Positions 35,050 to 44,966 of a stretch of DNA of 64,000 nucleotides are shown in pieces. The translations under genes and the position numbers were made by a program. The stretch is taken from positions 124,001 to 188,000 of the forward strand of contig NZ_SSMY01000008.1 in the NCBI RefSeq assembly GCF_004799495.1. Direction: 5' to 3'. The notes beneath the pieces were generated by a model that did not search any database, was not told the DNA's origin, and saw only the letters and a program-made list of their open reading frames with translations. Positions within the stretch are counted from its first letter, which is position 1; the number at the start of each line of letters is the position of its first letter. This DNA is from Sphingomonas sp. (lineage in GTDB: Bacteria; Pseudomonadota; Alphaproteobacteria; Sphingomonadales; Sphingomonadaceae).

Positions 35050-35364
35050 GTCACTTCCCATCCGCGCAAAGTTCACACTCGCACGGCGATGGGCCAATTG
35101 GGTCCGATTTGCGCCTGTAAGGCGTCCCGAACGCGACACCAGCGCGCCACGGGCGCGACGACCGCGCTATCCACGCGGCAGCCAAGCACCTGTGCTGCCA
35201 CCCCGACGCCATCGCGAAGCGGCGCAGCGGCGCCCCACCGAACCAGTGAGGCGAGGAGAACGGAAAGCGGGCTCGACGGGCTGCGCATCGGCCAGGGTAG
35301 ATCAAACGAAATCCTACATCGGTAGCTTTTTCGTCACGGCTGCCCCGGCTCACCCTCAACGCGA
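35050..35364. other. Intergenic region without recognisable gene
   Basis: This 315-base gap lies between the Sel1 gene and the topA stop. Two short frames are open (78 codons rightward at 35089, 71 leftward at 35073), but their translations show no family similarity and they have no ribosome sites. The leftward frame contains a hydrophobic start and could be a remnant. I see no terminator with a T-tract and no tRNA. Confidence 0.5.
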
Positions 35365-37884
35365 CTAGCCCTTCTTCGCCGCCGCTTTCTTCTTCGGAGC
35401 CGCCTTCTTCTTCGCAGGCTTGCGCTTGCCCTTGGCGGGCGCCGTCGCGGCGCGCGCATCGATCAGTTGCGCGGCTTCCTCCAGCGTCAGCGCATCCTTG
35501 TCGATCGACTTCGGCAAAGTCGCGTTGGTCGTGCCATCGGTGACGTACGCGCCGTAGCGCCCCTCCATTAGCTTGATCTCGGCTTCGGTGCGTGGATGCG
35601 GCCCGAGCACCTTGAGCGGCGCCTGGCTCCCGCGCTGCGGTCGCCCGCCATTCGCCGCCGCTTCGGCCAGCTTGACCACCGCGGCGTTCATGCCCGTCTC
35701 GAACAGCTCCGTCGTCGACTGCAGCCGCGCATATTTGCCATCGTGCGCGAGATAGGGGCCGTAGCGCCCGATCGACGCGGTGATCGTCTTGCCGCTCTCG
35801 GGATGCGCGCCGATTTCGCGCGGCAGGCTCAGCAGCTTGAGCGCCCATTCGAGATCGAGCTCGGGAATGTCCTTGGGGATCGACGCGCGCTTGGCGTCCT
35901 TGCCCTCGCCGAGCTGGATATACGGCCCGAACCGCCCCGACTTGCGCTCGACCTCGAGGCCGGTCGCCGGGTCCTTGCCCAGCCCTTCGGGCCCGCTGTC
36001 CTCACCCTCGGCCCCGCCTTGCGCGAAGCGGCGGGTGTATTTGCATTCGGGATAGTTGGAGCAGGCGATGAACGCGCCGAACTTGCCGCCGCGCAACGAA
36101 AGTTGGCCCTGCCCGCAATTGGGGCACAGCCGCGGGTCGCCGCCGTCGGCTTTCTCGGGGAACAGATAGGGGGCGAGGAACTGGTCTAGCTGCTGCGTGA
36201 CTTCGGACGGCTTGAACTCCATCACTTCGGCAGTACGCGGCTTGAAGTCGCGCCAGAACGCGTCGAGCACCGCCTGCCATTGCGCGCGCCCGCCCGAAAT
36301 CTCGTCGAGCTCATCCTCCAGTCCGGCGGTGTAATCGTAGCTGACATAGCGTTCGAAGAAGCGCTCGAGGAAGGCGGTGACGAGCCGCCCCGATTCCTCG
36401 GCGAAGAAGCGGTTCTTCTCGACGCGGACGTAGTCGCGGTCCTTGAGTACCTGGATCGTCGAGGCATAGGTCGACGGGCGCCCGATGCCGAGTTCCTCGA
36501 GGCGCTTGACGAGGCTCGCTTCGGAAAAGCGCGGCGGCGGCTGGGTGAAATGCTGTTCGGCAGTCACCTCGCGCTTGGCCGGCACGTCGCCGTCGCGCAA
36601 GCGTGGCAGACGGCGGCCGTCCTCGTCTTCGCTGTCGTCCGTCCCTTCCTCGTACAGCGCCATGTACCCCGGGAAGATTACCACTTGCCCCGTCGCGCGC
36701 AGGCCATGGCGACCGGTGCCGTCGGCCAGGTCGATCGTGGTGCGCTCCATCCGCGCCGACGCCATCTGGCTCGCCATCGCGCGCTTCCAGATCAGGTCGT
36801 ACAGCCGCGCATGGTCGCCCGACCCGGCGCGGTCCCTGGCGAAATCGGTCGGGCGGATCGCTTCATGTGCTTCCTGCGCGTTCTTCGCCTTGGTCTGGTA
36901 CATGCGCGGCTTGTCGGGGACGTAGCTGGCGTCATAGCGGTTGGTGATCGCGTGGCGCGCGGCGGAAATCGCGCTGCCGTCCATCTGGACGCCGTCGGTG
37001 CGCATGTACGTGATCGCGCCGTCCTCATAGAGACCCTGCGCCACGCGCATCGTGTGACTGGCCGAGAAACCGAGCTTGCGCGCCGCCTCCTGTTGCAGCG
37101 TCGAGGTGGTGAACGGCGGCGGCGGATTGCGCGTTGCGGGCCTGGTCTCGACCGACTGGACGGTGAAGCGGCCATTCTCGACATCGGCCTTGGCGCGCAT
37201 CGCATCGCCCTCGGCGCCGATCGTCAGGCGGTCGATCTTGTCGCCGTTCCACTTGACCAGCCGCGCGGTGAACGGCGTGCCGTCCTGTTCGAGCGTGGCG
37301 GCGACCGACCAATATTCCTGGGGCGTAAACGCCTCGATCTCGATCTCGCGGTCGACGATCAGCCGCAGCGCTACCGACTGGACGCGCCCGGCCGACTTGG
37401 CGCCGGGCAGCTTGCGCCACAGCACGGGGCTGAGCGTGAACCCGACCAGATAATCGAGCGCGCGGCGCGCGCGATAGGCGTCGATCAGATCCTCGTCGAG
37501 TTCGCGCGGATGCCGCATCGCCTCGGTCACCGTCGCCTTGGTGATCGCGTTGAACGTCACGCGCTGGACGTCCTTGGGCAGCGCCTTTCGCCCGCGCAAC
37601 ACTTCCTGCACGTGCCACGAAATCGCCTCGCCCTCGCGGTCGGGGTCGGTCGCGAGGATCAACCGGTCGGCCTTCTTCGCCTCGTCGGTGATCGCCTTGA
37701 GCTGCTTGGCCTTGTCGGGATAATTCTCCCAATCCATCGCGAAGCCGTCGTCGGGCTTCACCGACCCGTCCTTGGGCGGTAAGTCGCGGACATGGCCGTA
37801 GCTCGCGAGCACGCGATAGTCCGAACCGAGATACTTCTCGATGGTTTTGGCCTTGGCCGGCGATTCGACGATGACAAGCTGCAT
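35365..37884 (-). CDS. topA: DNA topoisomerase I
   Basis: Type IA topoisomerase that relaxes negative supercoils behind RNA polymerase. It has 839 residues: an N-terminal TOPRIM domain (LVIVESPAKAKTIEKYLG, DPDREGEAISWH), the catalytic tyrosine in ITYMRTDGVQM, a zinc-ribbon CPNCGQGQLSLRGGKFG-CSNYPEC around residue 590, two to three degenerate C-terminal repeats (GRFGPYIQLGEGKDAKRAS, IGRYGPYLAHDGKYA) and a Lys/Ala-rich tail. An imperfect hairpin with a U-tract ends only a few bases before the start codon. It is the last gene after plsY-dprA-membrane protein. Confidence 0.97.
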   Translation of the reverse strand: MQLVIVESPAKAKTIEKYLGSDYRVLASYGHVRDLPPKDGSVKPDDGFAMDWENYPDKAKQLKAITDEAKKADRLILATDPDREGEAISWHVQEVLRGRKALPKDVQRVTFNAITKATVTEAMRHPRELDEDLIDAYRARRALDYLVGFTLSPVLWRKLPGAKSAGRVQSVALRLIVDREIEIEAFTPQEYWSVAATLEQDGTPFTARLVKWNGDKIDRLTIGAEGDAMRAKADVENGRFTVQSVETRPATRNPPPPFTTSTLQQEAARKLGFSASHTMRVAQGLYEDGAITYMRTDGVQMDGSAISAARHAITNRYDASYVPDKPRMYQTKAKNAQEAHEAIRPTDFARDRAGSGDHARLYDLIWKRAMASQMASARMERTTIDLADGTGRHGLRATGQVVIFPGYMALYEEGTDDSEDEDGRRLPRLRDGDVPAKREVTAEQHFTQPPPRFSEASLVKRLEELGIGRPSTYASTIQVLKDRDYVRVEKNRFFAEESGRLVTAFLERFFERYVSYDYTAGLEDELDEISGGRAQWQAVLDAFWRDFKPRTAEVMEFKPSEVTQQLDQFLAPYLFPEKADGGDPRLCPNCGQGQLSLRGGKFGAFIACSNYPECKYTRRFAQGGAEGEDSGPEGLGKDPATGLEVERKSGRFGPYIQLGEGKDAKRASIPKDIPELDLEWALKLLSLPREIGAHPESGKTITASIGRYGPYLAHDGKYARLQSTTELFETGMNAAVVKLAEAAANGGRPQRGSQAPLKVLGPHPRTEAEIKLMEGRYGAYVTDGTTNATLPKSIDKDALTLEEAAQLIDARAATAPAKGKRKPAKKKAAPKKKAAAKKG

Positions 37885-37889
37885 GACTG

Positions 37890-37931
37890 AAAAAGGCGCC
37901 CCTCACGTGTACGCGTGTAAGGTGGGGAGGC
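37890..37931 (-). terminator. Hairpin plus U-tract just before topA
   Basis: Read on the minus strand, CCCC...GGGG arms enclose an inner CACG/CGTG stem, followed by GCGCC and five T residues (plus 37890-37894), ending 5 bases before the topA ATG. It may be a terminator or attenuator for the genes upstream, or a regulatory leader for topA. The stem has a bulge. Confidence 0.4.
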
Positions 37932-37944
37932 TTGGGCGGAGGCG

Positions 37945-38319
37945 TCAATCCCCCGATCGCAGCGACATCCAAGCGACGAAGAAGGCGATCGCCAGCACCA
38001 GGTCGCCGCACACCAGCGCGAAGGTGCTCGTCGCGGTCCGGCCCATACCCCACAGGATCGCGGTCGGAATCCAGAAGCTCAGCTTGGCGACCACGCCGAG
38101 CAGCATCAGCGCGTGGTATTTGCGCGGCGCACCGCCGACGATCCAGTAGAGGATCTGGAACGAAAGTGCGGCACCCACGAAGCCATAGAAATATTCGGGC
38201 GCGGACAGCCGTACGGCGGGCGCGGCGACGCGGCCTTCGAGGAAATAGACCGGAAGCAACAGGATCGCGCCGTAGATCGCGGCACCGCGGAACAGCCAAG
38301 AGGTGTGCTTTTCGGTCAT
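37945..38319 (-). CDS. Small four-helix membrane protein, function unknown
   Basis: A 124-residue inner-membrane protein with four predicted hydrophobic helices (GAAIYGAILLLPVYFLEG, FYGFVGAALSFQILYWIVGG, MLLGVVAKLSFWIPTAILWG, ALVCGDLVLAIAFFVAWM). No catalytic motif is seen and I do not recognise the family by name. The ATG overlaps the dprA stop by four bases, so it is translated with dprA; nothing else hints at its role. Confidence 0.75.
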   Translation of the reverse strand: MTEKHTSWLFRGAAIYGAILLLPVYFLEGRVAAPAVRLSAPEYFYGFVGAALSFQILYWIVGGAPRKYHALMLLGVVAKLSFWIPTAILWGMGRTATSTFALVCGDLVLAIAFFVAWMSLRSGD

Positions 38320-39395
38320 GTCAGGCTCACCCTTCCCCCGGCATGGCGTTCGAGCCGGCCCGCGAGTTCCAGTTCGAGCAGGATCGTCGCGACGACCGCC
38401 GAGGGCAGCCCCGACTGACGAATCAGTTCGTCGGTCGCGACCGGAACCGGCCCGAGCAGGCCGGCGATCAGCGTGCGGTCGGCGTCACCCGGTTCGGCGG
38501 GCGGCATCGCGGCGAAGTCGCTGCCGGGCGAGCGCACCATGCGCGCGTCGATCGGGCGGATCGATTCGAGAATATCGGCCGCCGATTGCACCAGCGTCGC
38601 GCCCTCGCGGATCAACTGGTTGCACCCTTGTGCGCGCGGATCGAGCGGGCTGCCGGGTACCGCCATGACGTCACGCCCGGCCTCGTTCGCCAGCCGCGCG
38701 GTGATGAGCGATCCCGATTTGGGCGCGGCCTCGACCACCAATGTGCCGATCGCCAGCCCCGCGATGATCCGGTTGCGATGCGGGAAGTTGCGCGCGAGCG
38801 GCTCCATCCCCGGCGGCTGTTCGGCGATCAGCAGGCCTTCGCTGGCGACCTGCTCCTGCAAATCGCGATTTTCGGGCGGGAAGGCAATGTCGATCCCGCT
38901 TGCGATGACCCCGATCGTGCCGGTGGCGAGCGATCCCAGATGCGCGGCGCTGTCGAGCCCGCGCGCCAGGCCGGAGACGACCACCACACCCTCGCGCCCC
39001 AGTTCGACCGCGAGCCCGCGCGCGAACCGGCACGCCGCCGCCGAGGCGTTGCGCGCGCCGACCATCGCGACGGTGGTGCGGCGCGCGAGGCCGATATCGC
39101 CGCGCACCGTCATCGCGGCGGGAGCATTGTCGAGCTCGGCGAGGAGCGGGGGATAGTCGGCATCGTCGAGGAACAGGTACCGCGCGCCAAGCTTCTCGAC
39201 CGCGGCGATCTCGCGCTCGGCCACCGTCGGGTCAACGACCCGCGGCGCCCGGCCGCCGCCGCGCGCGGCGAGATCGGGCAGCGCGGCGATCGCCTCTTCG
39301 GCGCTGCCGAACCGCGCGATCAGCTGGCGATAGGTGATCGGTCCGATCCCGGCCGTGCGGATCAACCGTAGCCGCGCGATCCGCGGGTCGCTCAA
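38316..39395 (-). CDS. dprA: DNA-processing protein DprA
   Basis: RecA-loading single-strand DNA-binding protein used in natural transformation and recombination. It has 359 residues: an N-terminal SAM-like helical domain (IRTAGIGPITYRQLIARFG), the Rossmann core with VAMVGARNASAAA, SGLARGLDSAAHLGSL, GTIGVIASGIDIAFPPENR and FPHRNRIIAGLA, and a C-terminal winged-helix (VATDELIRQSGLP). The start is TTG, overlapping the plsY stop as TTGA; the frame stays open upstream but overlaps plsY. No competence pilus genes are in the window. Confidence 0.93.
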   Translation of the reverse strand: MSDPRIARLRLIRTAGIGPITYRQLIARFGSAEEAIAALPDLAARGGGRAPRVVDPTVAEREIAAVEKLGARYLFLDDADYPPLLAELDNAPAAMTVRGDIGLARRTTVAMVGARNASAAACRFARGLAVELGREGVVVVSGLARGLDSAAHLGSLATGTIGVIASGIDIAFPPENRDLQEQVASEGLLIAEQPPGMEPLARNFPHRNRIIAGLAIGTLVVEAAPKSGSLITARLANEAGRDVMAVPGSPLDPRAQGCNQLIREGATLVQSAADILESIRPIDARMVRSPGSDFAAMPPAEPGDADRTLIAGLLGPVPVATDELIRQSGLPSAVVATILLELELAGRLERHAGGRVSLT

Positions 39396-40009
39396 CCTTG
39401 ACTCTCTTCGGCCTTGCTCCCGACGCGCGGCTCGGTGCCCTGGATCAGCCGGTCGATATTGGCGCGGTGCTTCCAGAAGGCAAGCGCGGCAAGCGCGAGC
39501 AACAACAGCACGAAGTCGAACCGCGCGAACCACGCCGCTGCCACCGGCGTCGCCACCGCCGCGGCCATGCCGGCGACCGACGATATGCGCAGCACCGCGA
39601 ACAGGGCGAGCCACACGACCGCGAAGACCAGCCCGATCGGCCAATAGAGCGCGAGGCAAATACCGAGCAGCGTCGCGAGCCCCTTGCCGCCACGAAAATT
39701 CAGCCAGGCGGGATAGCAATGCCCGAGGAACGCCGCCGCTGCCGCCGGCACTTCATGCCCGGGGAACAGCCAGGCGGCGAGCAGCACCGCCGCCGCGCCC
39801 TTCGCGCCGTCGAGCAGCAACGTCGCCGCCGCGAGTTCCTTGCGCCCGGTCCTGAGCACGTTGGTCGCGCCGATATTGCCCGAACCGATGGCGCGCACGT
39901 CGCCCGCACCGAACGCGCGCGTCAGGATCAGCCCGAACGGAATCGAGCCGAGCAGATACCCCAACAGCATCGCGGCCGCGGGCGGCCCCCACAGATACTC
40001 GGTCGGCAA
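39392..40009 (-). CDS. plsY: Glycerol-3-phosphate acyltransferase PlsY
   Basis: Inner-membrane enzyme that acylates glycerol 3-phosphate from acyl-phosphate, the first step of phospholipid synthesis. It has 205 residues and about five helices. The three conserved cytoplasmic motifs are visible: LLGSIPFGLILTRAFG, GSGNIGATNVLRTG and LNFRGGKGLATLLG. It starts a leftward operon plsY-dprA-membrane protein-topA and is divergent from murI with a 95-base spacer. Confidence 0.95.
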   Translation of the reverse strand: MPTEYLWGPPAAAMLLGYLLGSIPFGLILTRAFGAGDVRAIGSGNIGATNVLRTGRKELAAATLLLDGAKGAAAVLLAAWLFPGHEVPAAAAAFLGHCYPAWLNFRGGKGLATLLGICLALYWPIGLVFAVVWLALFAVLRISSVAGMAAAVATPVAAAWFARFDFVLLLLALAALAFWKHRANIDRLIQGTEPRVGSKAEESQG

Positions 40010-40104
40010 AGCTTCACCCCCTGTCGTTGCGAATATAGAACAAGCCGTTGCCCACCGCCACTGATCTTGATCACGCGTCCGGGCCAGTCCACAGGCCGGT
40101 GCGC

Positions 40105-40896
40105 ATGGACGACCGCCCGATCCTGTTGTTCGATTCCGGCGTCGGCGGCTTGTCGGTGCTCGCCGCGCTGCGCGACCTGCTGCCGCAAGCGAGCCTGGTC
40201 TACGTCGCCGATTCGGCGGCGTTTCCCTATGGCACCAAGAGCGAGGCGGAGATCGCCGCGCGCGTGCCGGCGCTGCTCGGGCGGCTGGCCGAACGGTACG
40301 ATCCGCGGCTGATCGTGATCGCGTGCAACACTGCCTCGACCATCGCGCTCGGCCACGTCCGCGCCGCGCTCGACATTCCGATCGTTGGGACGGTGCCGGC
40401 GATAAAGCCGGCCGCCGAACTGAGCGAGACGCGCACGATCGGCGTGCTCGGCACCGACGCCACCGTGCGCCAACCCTATGTCGACGACTTGGCGGCGCGG
40501 TTTGCGACCGATTGCACGGTGCTGCGCCACGGATCGGCGGCGCTGGTCGAATTGGCCGAGGCCAAGTTACGCGGCGAGGACGCCGATCCAGCCGCGTATC
40601 GCGCCGCGGTCGCAGGCCTTTTCGACCAACCCGGTGGCGAGCGGATCGACGTCGTGGTCAACGCCTGCACGCATTTCCCGCTGGTGGTCGAGGAACTCGC
40701 CGCCGTGGCGCCGCGCGCGGTGCGGTTCGTCGATGGCGCGGCGGGGATCGCACGTCGCGTCGCGCATCTGACGGCGGGGCAAGCATGGCCGGCCGCCCCG
40801 GTGCATCGCGCGGTGTTCACCCGGTTCGGCGATGCCGAGCGCCACTTGGCGCGAGCGCTCGCACGTTACGGCATCGACCGCGCCGAATCGCTCTAG
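40105..40896 (+). CDS. murI: Glutamate racemase
   Basis: Cofactor-independent racemase supplying D-glutamate for peptidoglycan. It has 263 residues. The substrate-binding start is [16 protein letters not shown]; the two catalytic cysteines are in [12 protein letters not shown] and [11 protein letters not shown] start at [12 protein letters not shown]; 19 further open codons upstream lack family similarity. It is monocistronic in appearance, with hemA 107 bases downstream. Confidence 0.94.
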   Translation: MDDRPILLFDSGVGGLSVLAALRDLLPQASLVYVADSAAFPYGTKSEAEIAARVPALLGRLAERYDPRLIVIACNTASTIALGHVRAALDIPIVGTVPAIKPAAELSETRTIGVLGTDATVRQPYVDDLAARFATDCTVLRHGSAALVELAEAKLRGEDADPAAYRAAVAGLFDQPGGERIDVVVNACTHFPLVVEELAAVAPRAVRFVDGAAGIARRVAHLTAGQAWPAAPVHRAVFTRFGDAERHLARALARYGIDRAESL

Positions 40897-41003
40897 CGCC
40901 GCGCTGCGGCTCGCTTGCCGATGGAAAGCGCGATTGCGGCTGCACGTTTTGCACGCATATTCGATGGAAATGCGCGACGAGCCGCGCTAACGGGCAAATC
41001 ACC

Positions 41004-42245
41004 ATGAGCGATTCCGCGACTTCGCGCCCCGTCGACTATGCCCGCGTGTTCAGCCAGGCGATCGACCGGCTGCACGCCGAGGGGCGGTACCGCGTTTTCG
41101 TCGACATCCTGCGCAACAAGGGCGCGTTCCCCAACGCGCGCTGCTTCGCTGGGCATAACGGGCCCAAGCCGATCGTCGTATGGTGCTCGAACGACTATCT
41201 CGCGATGGGCCAGCACCCCAAGGTCGTCGCGGCGATGGAGGAAGCGCTCCATGACGTGGGTGCGGGGTCGGGCGGCACGCGCAACATCGGCGGCAACACG
41301 CATTACCATGTCGACCTCGAGGCCGAGCTCGCCGACCTGCACGGCAAGGAAGGCGCGTTGCTGTTCACCAGCGGGTACGTCTCGAACGAGGCGACGCTCG
41401 CGACGCTCGGCAAATTGCTCCCCGGCTGCGTGATCTTCTCCGACGAGCTCAACCACGCCTCGATGATCGCGGGGATCCGCAATTCGGGGTGCGAGAAGCG
41501 GCTGTTCCGGCACAACGACTTGGCCCATCTCGAGGAACTGCTCGCCGCCGAGGACCCCAACGTTCCCAAGCTGGTCGCGTTCGAAAGCGTCTATTCGATG
41601 GAGGGCGACATCGCCCCCGTCGCGGCGATCTGCGACCTCGCCGACAAGTACAACGCGCTGACCTATTGCGACGAGGTCCATGCGGTCGGGATGTACGGTC
41701 CGCGCGGCGGGGGGATTTCGGAGCGCGACCAGGTCGCCGACCGCATCACGATCATCGAGGGCACGCTGGGCAAGGCGTTCGGGGTGATGGGCGGATATGT
41801 CGCCGCCGACCAGACGATCATCGACGTGATCCGCTCCTACGCGCCGGGGTTCATCTTCACGACCTCGCTGTCGCCGGTGCTGGTCGCGGGCGTGCTGGCG
41901 AGCGTGCGGCACCTCAAGGAATCGACCACCGAGCGCGATGCGCAGCAGGCGTCGGCGAAACTGCTCAAGGGAATGATGACCGACGCTGGCCTGCCAGTGA
42001 TGCCCGGCGACACGCATATCGTGCCGCTGATGGTCGGCGACCCGGTCAAGGCCAAGAAGATCAGCGACATCCTGCTCGCCGAATACGGCGTGTACGTTCA
42101 GCCGATCAATTACCCCACGGTGCCGCGCGGCACCGAACGCCTGCGCTTCACGCCGGGGCCGACGCATGACGAAGGCATGATGCGCGAACTGACCGACGCG
42201 CTGGTCGAGATCTGGGGCCGGCTGGAGTTGCGCAAGGCGGCTTAG
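41004..42245 (+). CDS. hemA: 5-Aminolevulinate synthase
   Basis: PLP-dependent condensation of glycine and succinyl-CoA, the alphaproteobacterial (Shemin) entry to haem. It has 413 residues. [54 protein letters not shown] (PLP-aspartate) and the lysine-containing [15 protein letters not shown] are all present in the expected order. There is no haem-regulatory presequence. The 3' end is followed by a small inverted-repeat element. hemJ of the same pathway is near oriC. Confidence 0.97.
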   Translation: MSDSATSRPVDYARVFSQAIDRLHAEGRYRVFVDILRNKGAFPNARCFAGHNGPKPIVVWCSNDYLAMGQHPKVVAAMEEALHDVGAGSGGTRNIGGNTHYHVDLEAELADLHGKEGALLFTSGYVSNEATLATLGKLLPGCVIFSDELNHASMIAGIRNSGCEKRLFRHNDLAHLEELLAAEDPNVPKLVAFESVYSMEGDIAPVAAICDLADKYNALTYCDEVHAVGMYGPRGGGISERDQVADRITIIEGTLGKAFGVMGGYVAADQTIIDVIRSYAPGFIFTTSLSPVLVAGVLASVRHLKESTTERDAQQASAKLLKGMMTDAGLPVMPGDTHIVPLMVGDPVKAKKISDILLAEYGVYVQPINYPTVPRGTERLRFTPGPTHDEGMMRELTDALVEIWGRLELRKAA

Positions 42246-42248
42246 ATG

Positions 42249-42325
42249 CCGTCACCCCAGCGAAAGCTGGGGTCTCAGGCCGTAATTTTCCTCGCAAGAG
42301 ATGCCAGCTTCCGCTGGCATGACGG
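42249..42325. repeat. MITE-like inverted-repeat element
   Basis: A 77-base element with outer inverted repeats CCGTCA/TGACGG enclosing two hairpins, CCCCAGC-GAAA-GCTGGGG and GCCAGC-TTCC-GCTGGC, separated by an AT-richer spacer. Elements of this shape are common between convergent genes in sphingomonads and other alphaproteobacteria. Here it separates the hemA and nrdR stops and may end transcription from both sides. Confidence 0.7.
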
Positions 42326-42331
42326 ACGAGT

Positions 42332-42793
42332 CTAGGGCTTCCCCATCTCGCTCACGTTCCCCGCGAATTCCTCGAAGTCCTTCGCCTCGCTGAAATCGCG
42401 ATAGACGCTCGCGAAGCGGATATAGGCGACCGAATCGAGGCCCTTCAGCCCCTCCATCACCAATTCGCCGATCCGCTTGGACGATATCTCGGCCTCGCCC
42501 AGCGTCTCGAGCTGGCGCTGGATACCCGACACCAGCCGCTCGATCTGCACGCCTTCGATCGGGCGCTTGCGCGTCGCGATCTCGATCGAGCGGAGCAGCT
42601 TCTCGCGCTCGAACGGTTCGCGGCGCCCCTCGCTCTTGGTCACGGTCAGCTCGCGCAACTGGATGCGCTCGAACGTGGTGAAGCGTGCCGCGCACCCTTC
42701 GCACTGGCGGCGGCGGCGGATCGCGGCGCCATCCTCGGTCGGGCGCGAATCCTTTACCTGGCTGTCTTCATGTCCGCAAAACGGGCACCGCAT
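42332..42793 (-). CDS. nrdR: Transcriptional repressor NrdR
   Basis: ATP/dATP-sensing repressor of ribonucleotide reductase genes. It has 153 residues: an N-terminal zinc ribbon [18 protein letters not shown] with second pair [12 protein letters not shown], then an ATP-cone domain ([21 protein letters not shown]). NrdR boxes would be expected before nrd genes, which are not in the window. It follows the zinc-ribbon gene by 38 bases at the end of the rpiB-glyA series, the usual glyA-nrdR linkage. Confidence 0.95.
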   Translation of the reverse strand: MRCPFCGHEDSQVKDSRPTEDGAAIRRRRQCEGCAARFTTFERIQLRELTVTKSEGRREPFEREKLLRSIEIATRKRPIEGVQIERLVSGIQRQLETLGEAEISSKRIGELVMEGLKGLDSVAYIRFASVYRDFSEAKDFEEFAGNVSEMGKP

Positions 42794-42831
42794 CGTGGGT
42801 CCATATCCTTTCGAATACGGACCCTATCGCG

Positions 42832-43152
42832 TCACGCCTTCTTGGCGAAGCGATTATACGCCATGATGCCGCCACCAATCAGGGCGCCGGTCGCCATCGA
42901 GATCGGCAGCAGGATCGCTGCCACCGCGCCGACCGCGGCGCCGCCGGCGATCTTCTGCGCGTTCTCGTCCTTGAGCAGCCCGCGCGCGGCGGCCTCGGCC
43001 TCCGCGGCGCTGTTCATCACGAAGGTCTTGGCCGATTCGAACGTGCTTTCGCCGTCGCCCGTCACATAGGCGCCGCAGCTCGGGCAATATTTGGCGCCCT
43101 CGGGCAAAGCGGCGTCGCAATGCGGGCACATGCGGGTCAGATTCTCGGTCAT
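42832..43152 (-). CDS. Zinc-ribbon membrane protein
   Basis: A 106-residue protein. The N-terminal zinc ribbon is CPHCDAALPEGAKYCPSC; a helical middle (ESAKTFVMNSAAEAEAAARGLL) leads into a glycine/alanine-rich hydrophobic segment GGAAVGAVAAILLPISMATGALIGGG and a basic tail. Probably membrane-anchored with the ribbon in the cytoplasm. It lies 2 bases after the glyA stop and before nrdR. The function is unknown. Confidence 0.75.
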   Translation of the reverse strand: MTENLTRMCPHCDAALPEGAKYCPSCGAYVTGDGESTFESAKTFVMNSAAEAEAAARGLLKDENAQKIAGGAAVGAVAAILLPISMATGALIGGGIMAYNRFAKKA

Positions 43153-43154
43153 CT

Positions 43155-44468
43155 CTACAGTCCTTGGTAGATCGGGAAACGGTGACATAGCGTATTAACA
43201 CGCTGCTGCACAGCATTTTCTACCTGCGCGTCGCCCTGCTCGCCATTTTTGGCCAATCCGTCGAGCACATCCGCCACCATATTACCGATTTCGCGGAACT
43301 CGGCGGGACCGAATCCGCGCGTCGTCCCGGCGGGCGATCCGACGCGGATGCCGCTGGTCTTGACCGGGGGCAGCGGGTCGTTGGGGATGCCGTTCTTGTT
43401 GCAGGTGATGCCAGCGCGCTCAAGCGCTTCGTCCGCATCCTTGCCGGTGACCCCGAGCGGGGTGAGGTCGACCAGCGCCAGATGCGTGTCGGTCCCGCCC
43501 GAGACGAGGTTGCACCCGCGTTCCTTGAGCGTCGCGGCGAGCACCTTGGCATTCTCGATGATCGCCGCCGAATAGAGCTTGAAATCGGGGCGCAGCGCCT
43601 CGCCGAACGCGACCGCCTTGGCGGCGATGACGTGCATCAGTGGGCCGCCCTGCAGCCCCGGGAAGACCGCCGAGTTGATCTTCTTGGCGATCGCCTCGTC
43701 GTCGGTCATCACCATCCCGCCGCGCGGTCCGCGCAACGTCTTGTGCGTGGTGGTGGTGACGACGTGCGCGTGGCCGAATGGGGTCGGATGAACGCCGCCC
43801 GCGACGAGGCCCGCGAAATGCGCCATGTCGACCATGAACAGCGCGCCGACCTCGTCCGCGATGCTGCGGAACTTGGCGAAATCGATCTGGCGGGGATAGG
43901 CCGACCCGCCGGTGATGATGAGTTTCGGGCGGTGTTCCTTGGCCAGCCGCTCGACTTGGTCGAAATCGATCAGATGCGTGTCGGCGGTCACACCATATTG
44001 CACCGCGTTGAACCACTTGCCCGACATCGCCGCGCGCGCGCCGTGGGTCAGGTGCCCGCCCGCATCGAGGCTCAGCCCCATGATCGTGTCGCCGGGCTTG
44101 GTCAGCGCGAGCATCACCGCGCCGTTGGCCTGCGCCCCCGAATGCGGCTGGACGTTGGCGAAGCCGCAATTGAACAGCTGCTTCGCCCGGTCGATCGCCA
44201 GCTGCTCGACTTCGTCGGACGGGTGACAGCCCTGGTAATAGCGCTTACCCGGATACCCTTCGGCATATTTGTTGGTGAACACCGACCCCTGCGCCTCGAG
44301 CACCGCCTTGGAGACGATATTCTCCGACGCGATCAGCTCGATCTGGTTCTGCTCGCGCGCCAGTTCGTGCTCGACCCCGGCGAACACCGCCGGATCGGCC
44401 TCGGCCAAACCTCGCGTGAAAAATCCGTCCGGCTGGACGTCGGACAAAGTGGTCGGGCTGGTGCTCAT
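43155..44468 (-). CDS. glyA: Serine hydroxymethyltransferase
   Basis: PLP enzyme converting serine and tetrahydrofolate to glycine and methylene-THF; it feeds purine synthesis and 5-aminolevulinate synthase. It has 437 residues: [45 protein letters not shown] and the PLP-lysine motif [17 protein letters not shown] start at [10 protein letters not shown], overlapping rpiB by four bases. No glycine riboswitch can fit upstream because of this overlap. Confidence 0.97.
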   Translation of the reverse strand: MSTSPTTLSDVQPDGFFTRGLAEADPAVFAGVEHELAREQNQIELIASENIVSKAVLEAQGSVFTNKYAEGYPGKRYYQGCHPSDEVEQLAIDRAKQLFNCGFANVQPHSGAQANGAVMLALTKPGDTIMGLSLDAGGHLTHGARAAMSGKWFNAVQYGVTADTHLIDFDQVERLAKEHRPKLIITGGSAYPRQIDFAKFRSIADEVGALFMVDMAHFAGLVAGGVHPTPFGHAHVVTTTTHKTLRGPRGGMVMTDDEAIAKKINSAVFPGLQGGPLMHVIAAKAVAFGEALRPDFKLYSAAIIENAKVLAATLKERGCNLVSGGTDTHLALVDLTPLGVTGKDADEALERAGITCNKNGIPNDPLPPVKTSGIRVGSPAGTTRGFGPAEFREIGNMVADVLDGLAKNGEQGDAQVENAVQQRVNTLCHRFPIYQGL

Positions 44469-44905
44469 ACGGACTCCTTGGCCGACAATTTGTCGACGCG
44501 GTGCTGGTGGCGGCCCCCGGCGAAGGGGGTGTCGAGAAAGGCTTGCAGGCACGCGATCGCCATGCCCTCGCCGGTCAGGCGCGCGCCCATCGCGATGACG
44601 TTGGCGTCGTTATGTTCGCGCGCCAAGGCAGCGGACAGCGGCTCGCCGACGAGCGCGCAGCGGCAGGCGGGCTCGCGATTGACCGCGATAGAAATGCCGA
44701 TGCCGGAGCCGCACAAGGCGACCCCGCGCTCGGCCGCGCCAGAGGCGATCGCCGCTGCGAGCTTGTAGCCGTAATCGGGATAATCGACCGATGCCGTGTC
44801 GTGCGGGCCGAGATCGGCGACGTCGTGCCCTGCCTCACGCAACCACGCGACGATCATCGCTTTCAGGGCGACGGCGGCGTGATCGGACGCGATGGCGATG
44901 CGCAT
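44465..44905 (-). CDS. rpiB: Ribose-5-phosphate isomerase B
   Basis: RpiB/LacAB family isomerase for ribose 5-phosphate and ribulose 5-phosphate. It has 146 residues: [14 protein letters not shown] at the N-terminus, [15 protein letters not shown] with the catalytic cysteine, and [11 protein letters not shown]. The ATG at 44905 leads the rpiB-glyA-zinc ribbon-nrdR series. rpe, its pathway neighbour, is in a different operon in this window. Confidence 0.95.
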   Translation of the reverse strand: MRIAIASDHAAVALKAMIVAWLREAGHDVADLGPHDTASVDYPDYGYKLAAAIASGAAERGVALCGSGIGISIAVNREPACRCALVGEPLSAALAREHNDANVIAMGARLTGEGMAIACLQAFLDTPFAGGRHQHRVDKLSAKESV

Positions 44906-44966
44906 GGACGGGGCGGCGATCCTTCGAACTAATGCTGTGCGCTGCCCCTTACGCCGGGCGCCGCGG

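Noticed and set aside
35073..35325. Two short open frames in the gap between the Sel1 gene and topA
   Set aside because: No ribosome sites, no family similarity, and compositions typical of random GC-rich frames.
42249..42325. CRISPR-like repeat array
   Set aside because: This is a single inverted-repeat element; no regularly spaced direct repeats or cas genes exist anywhere in the window.
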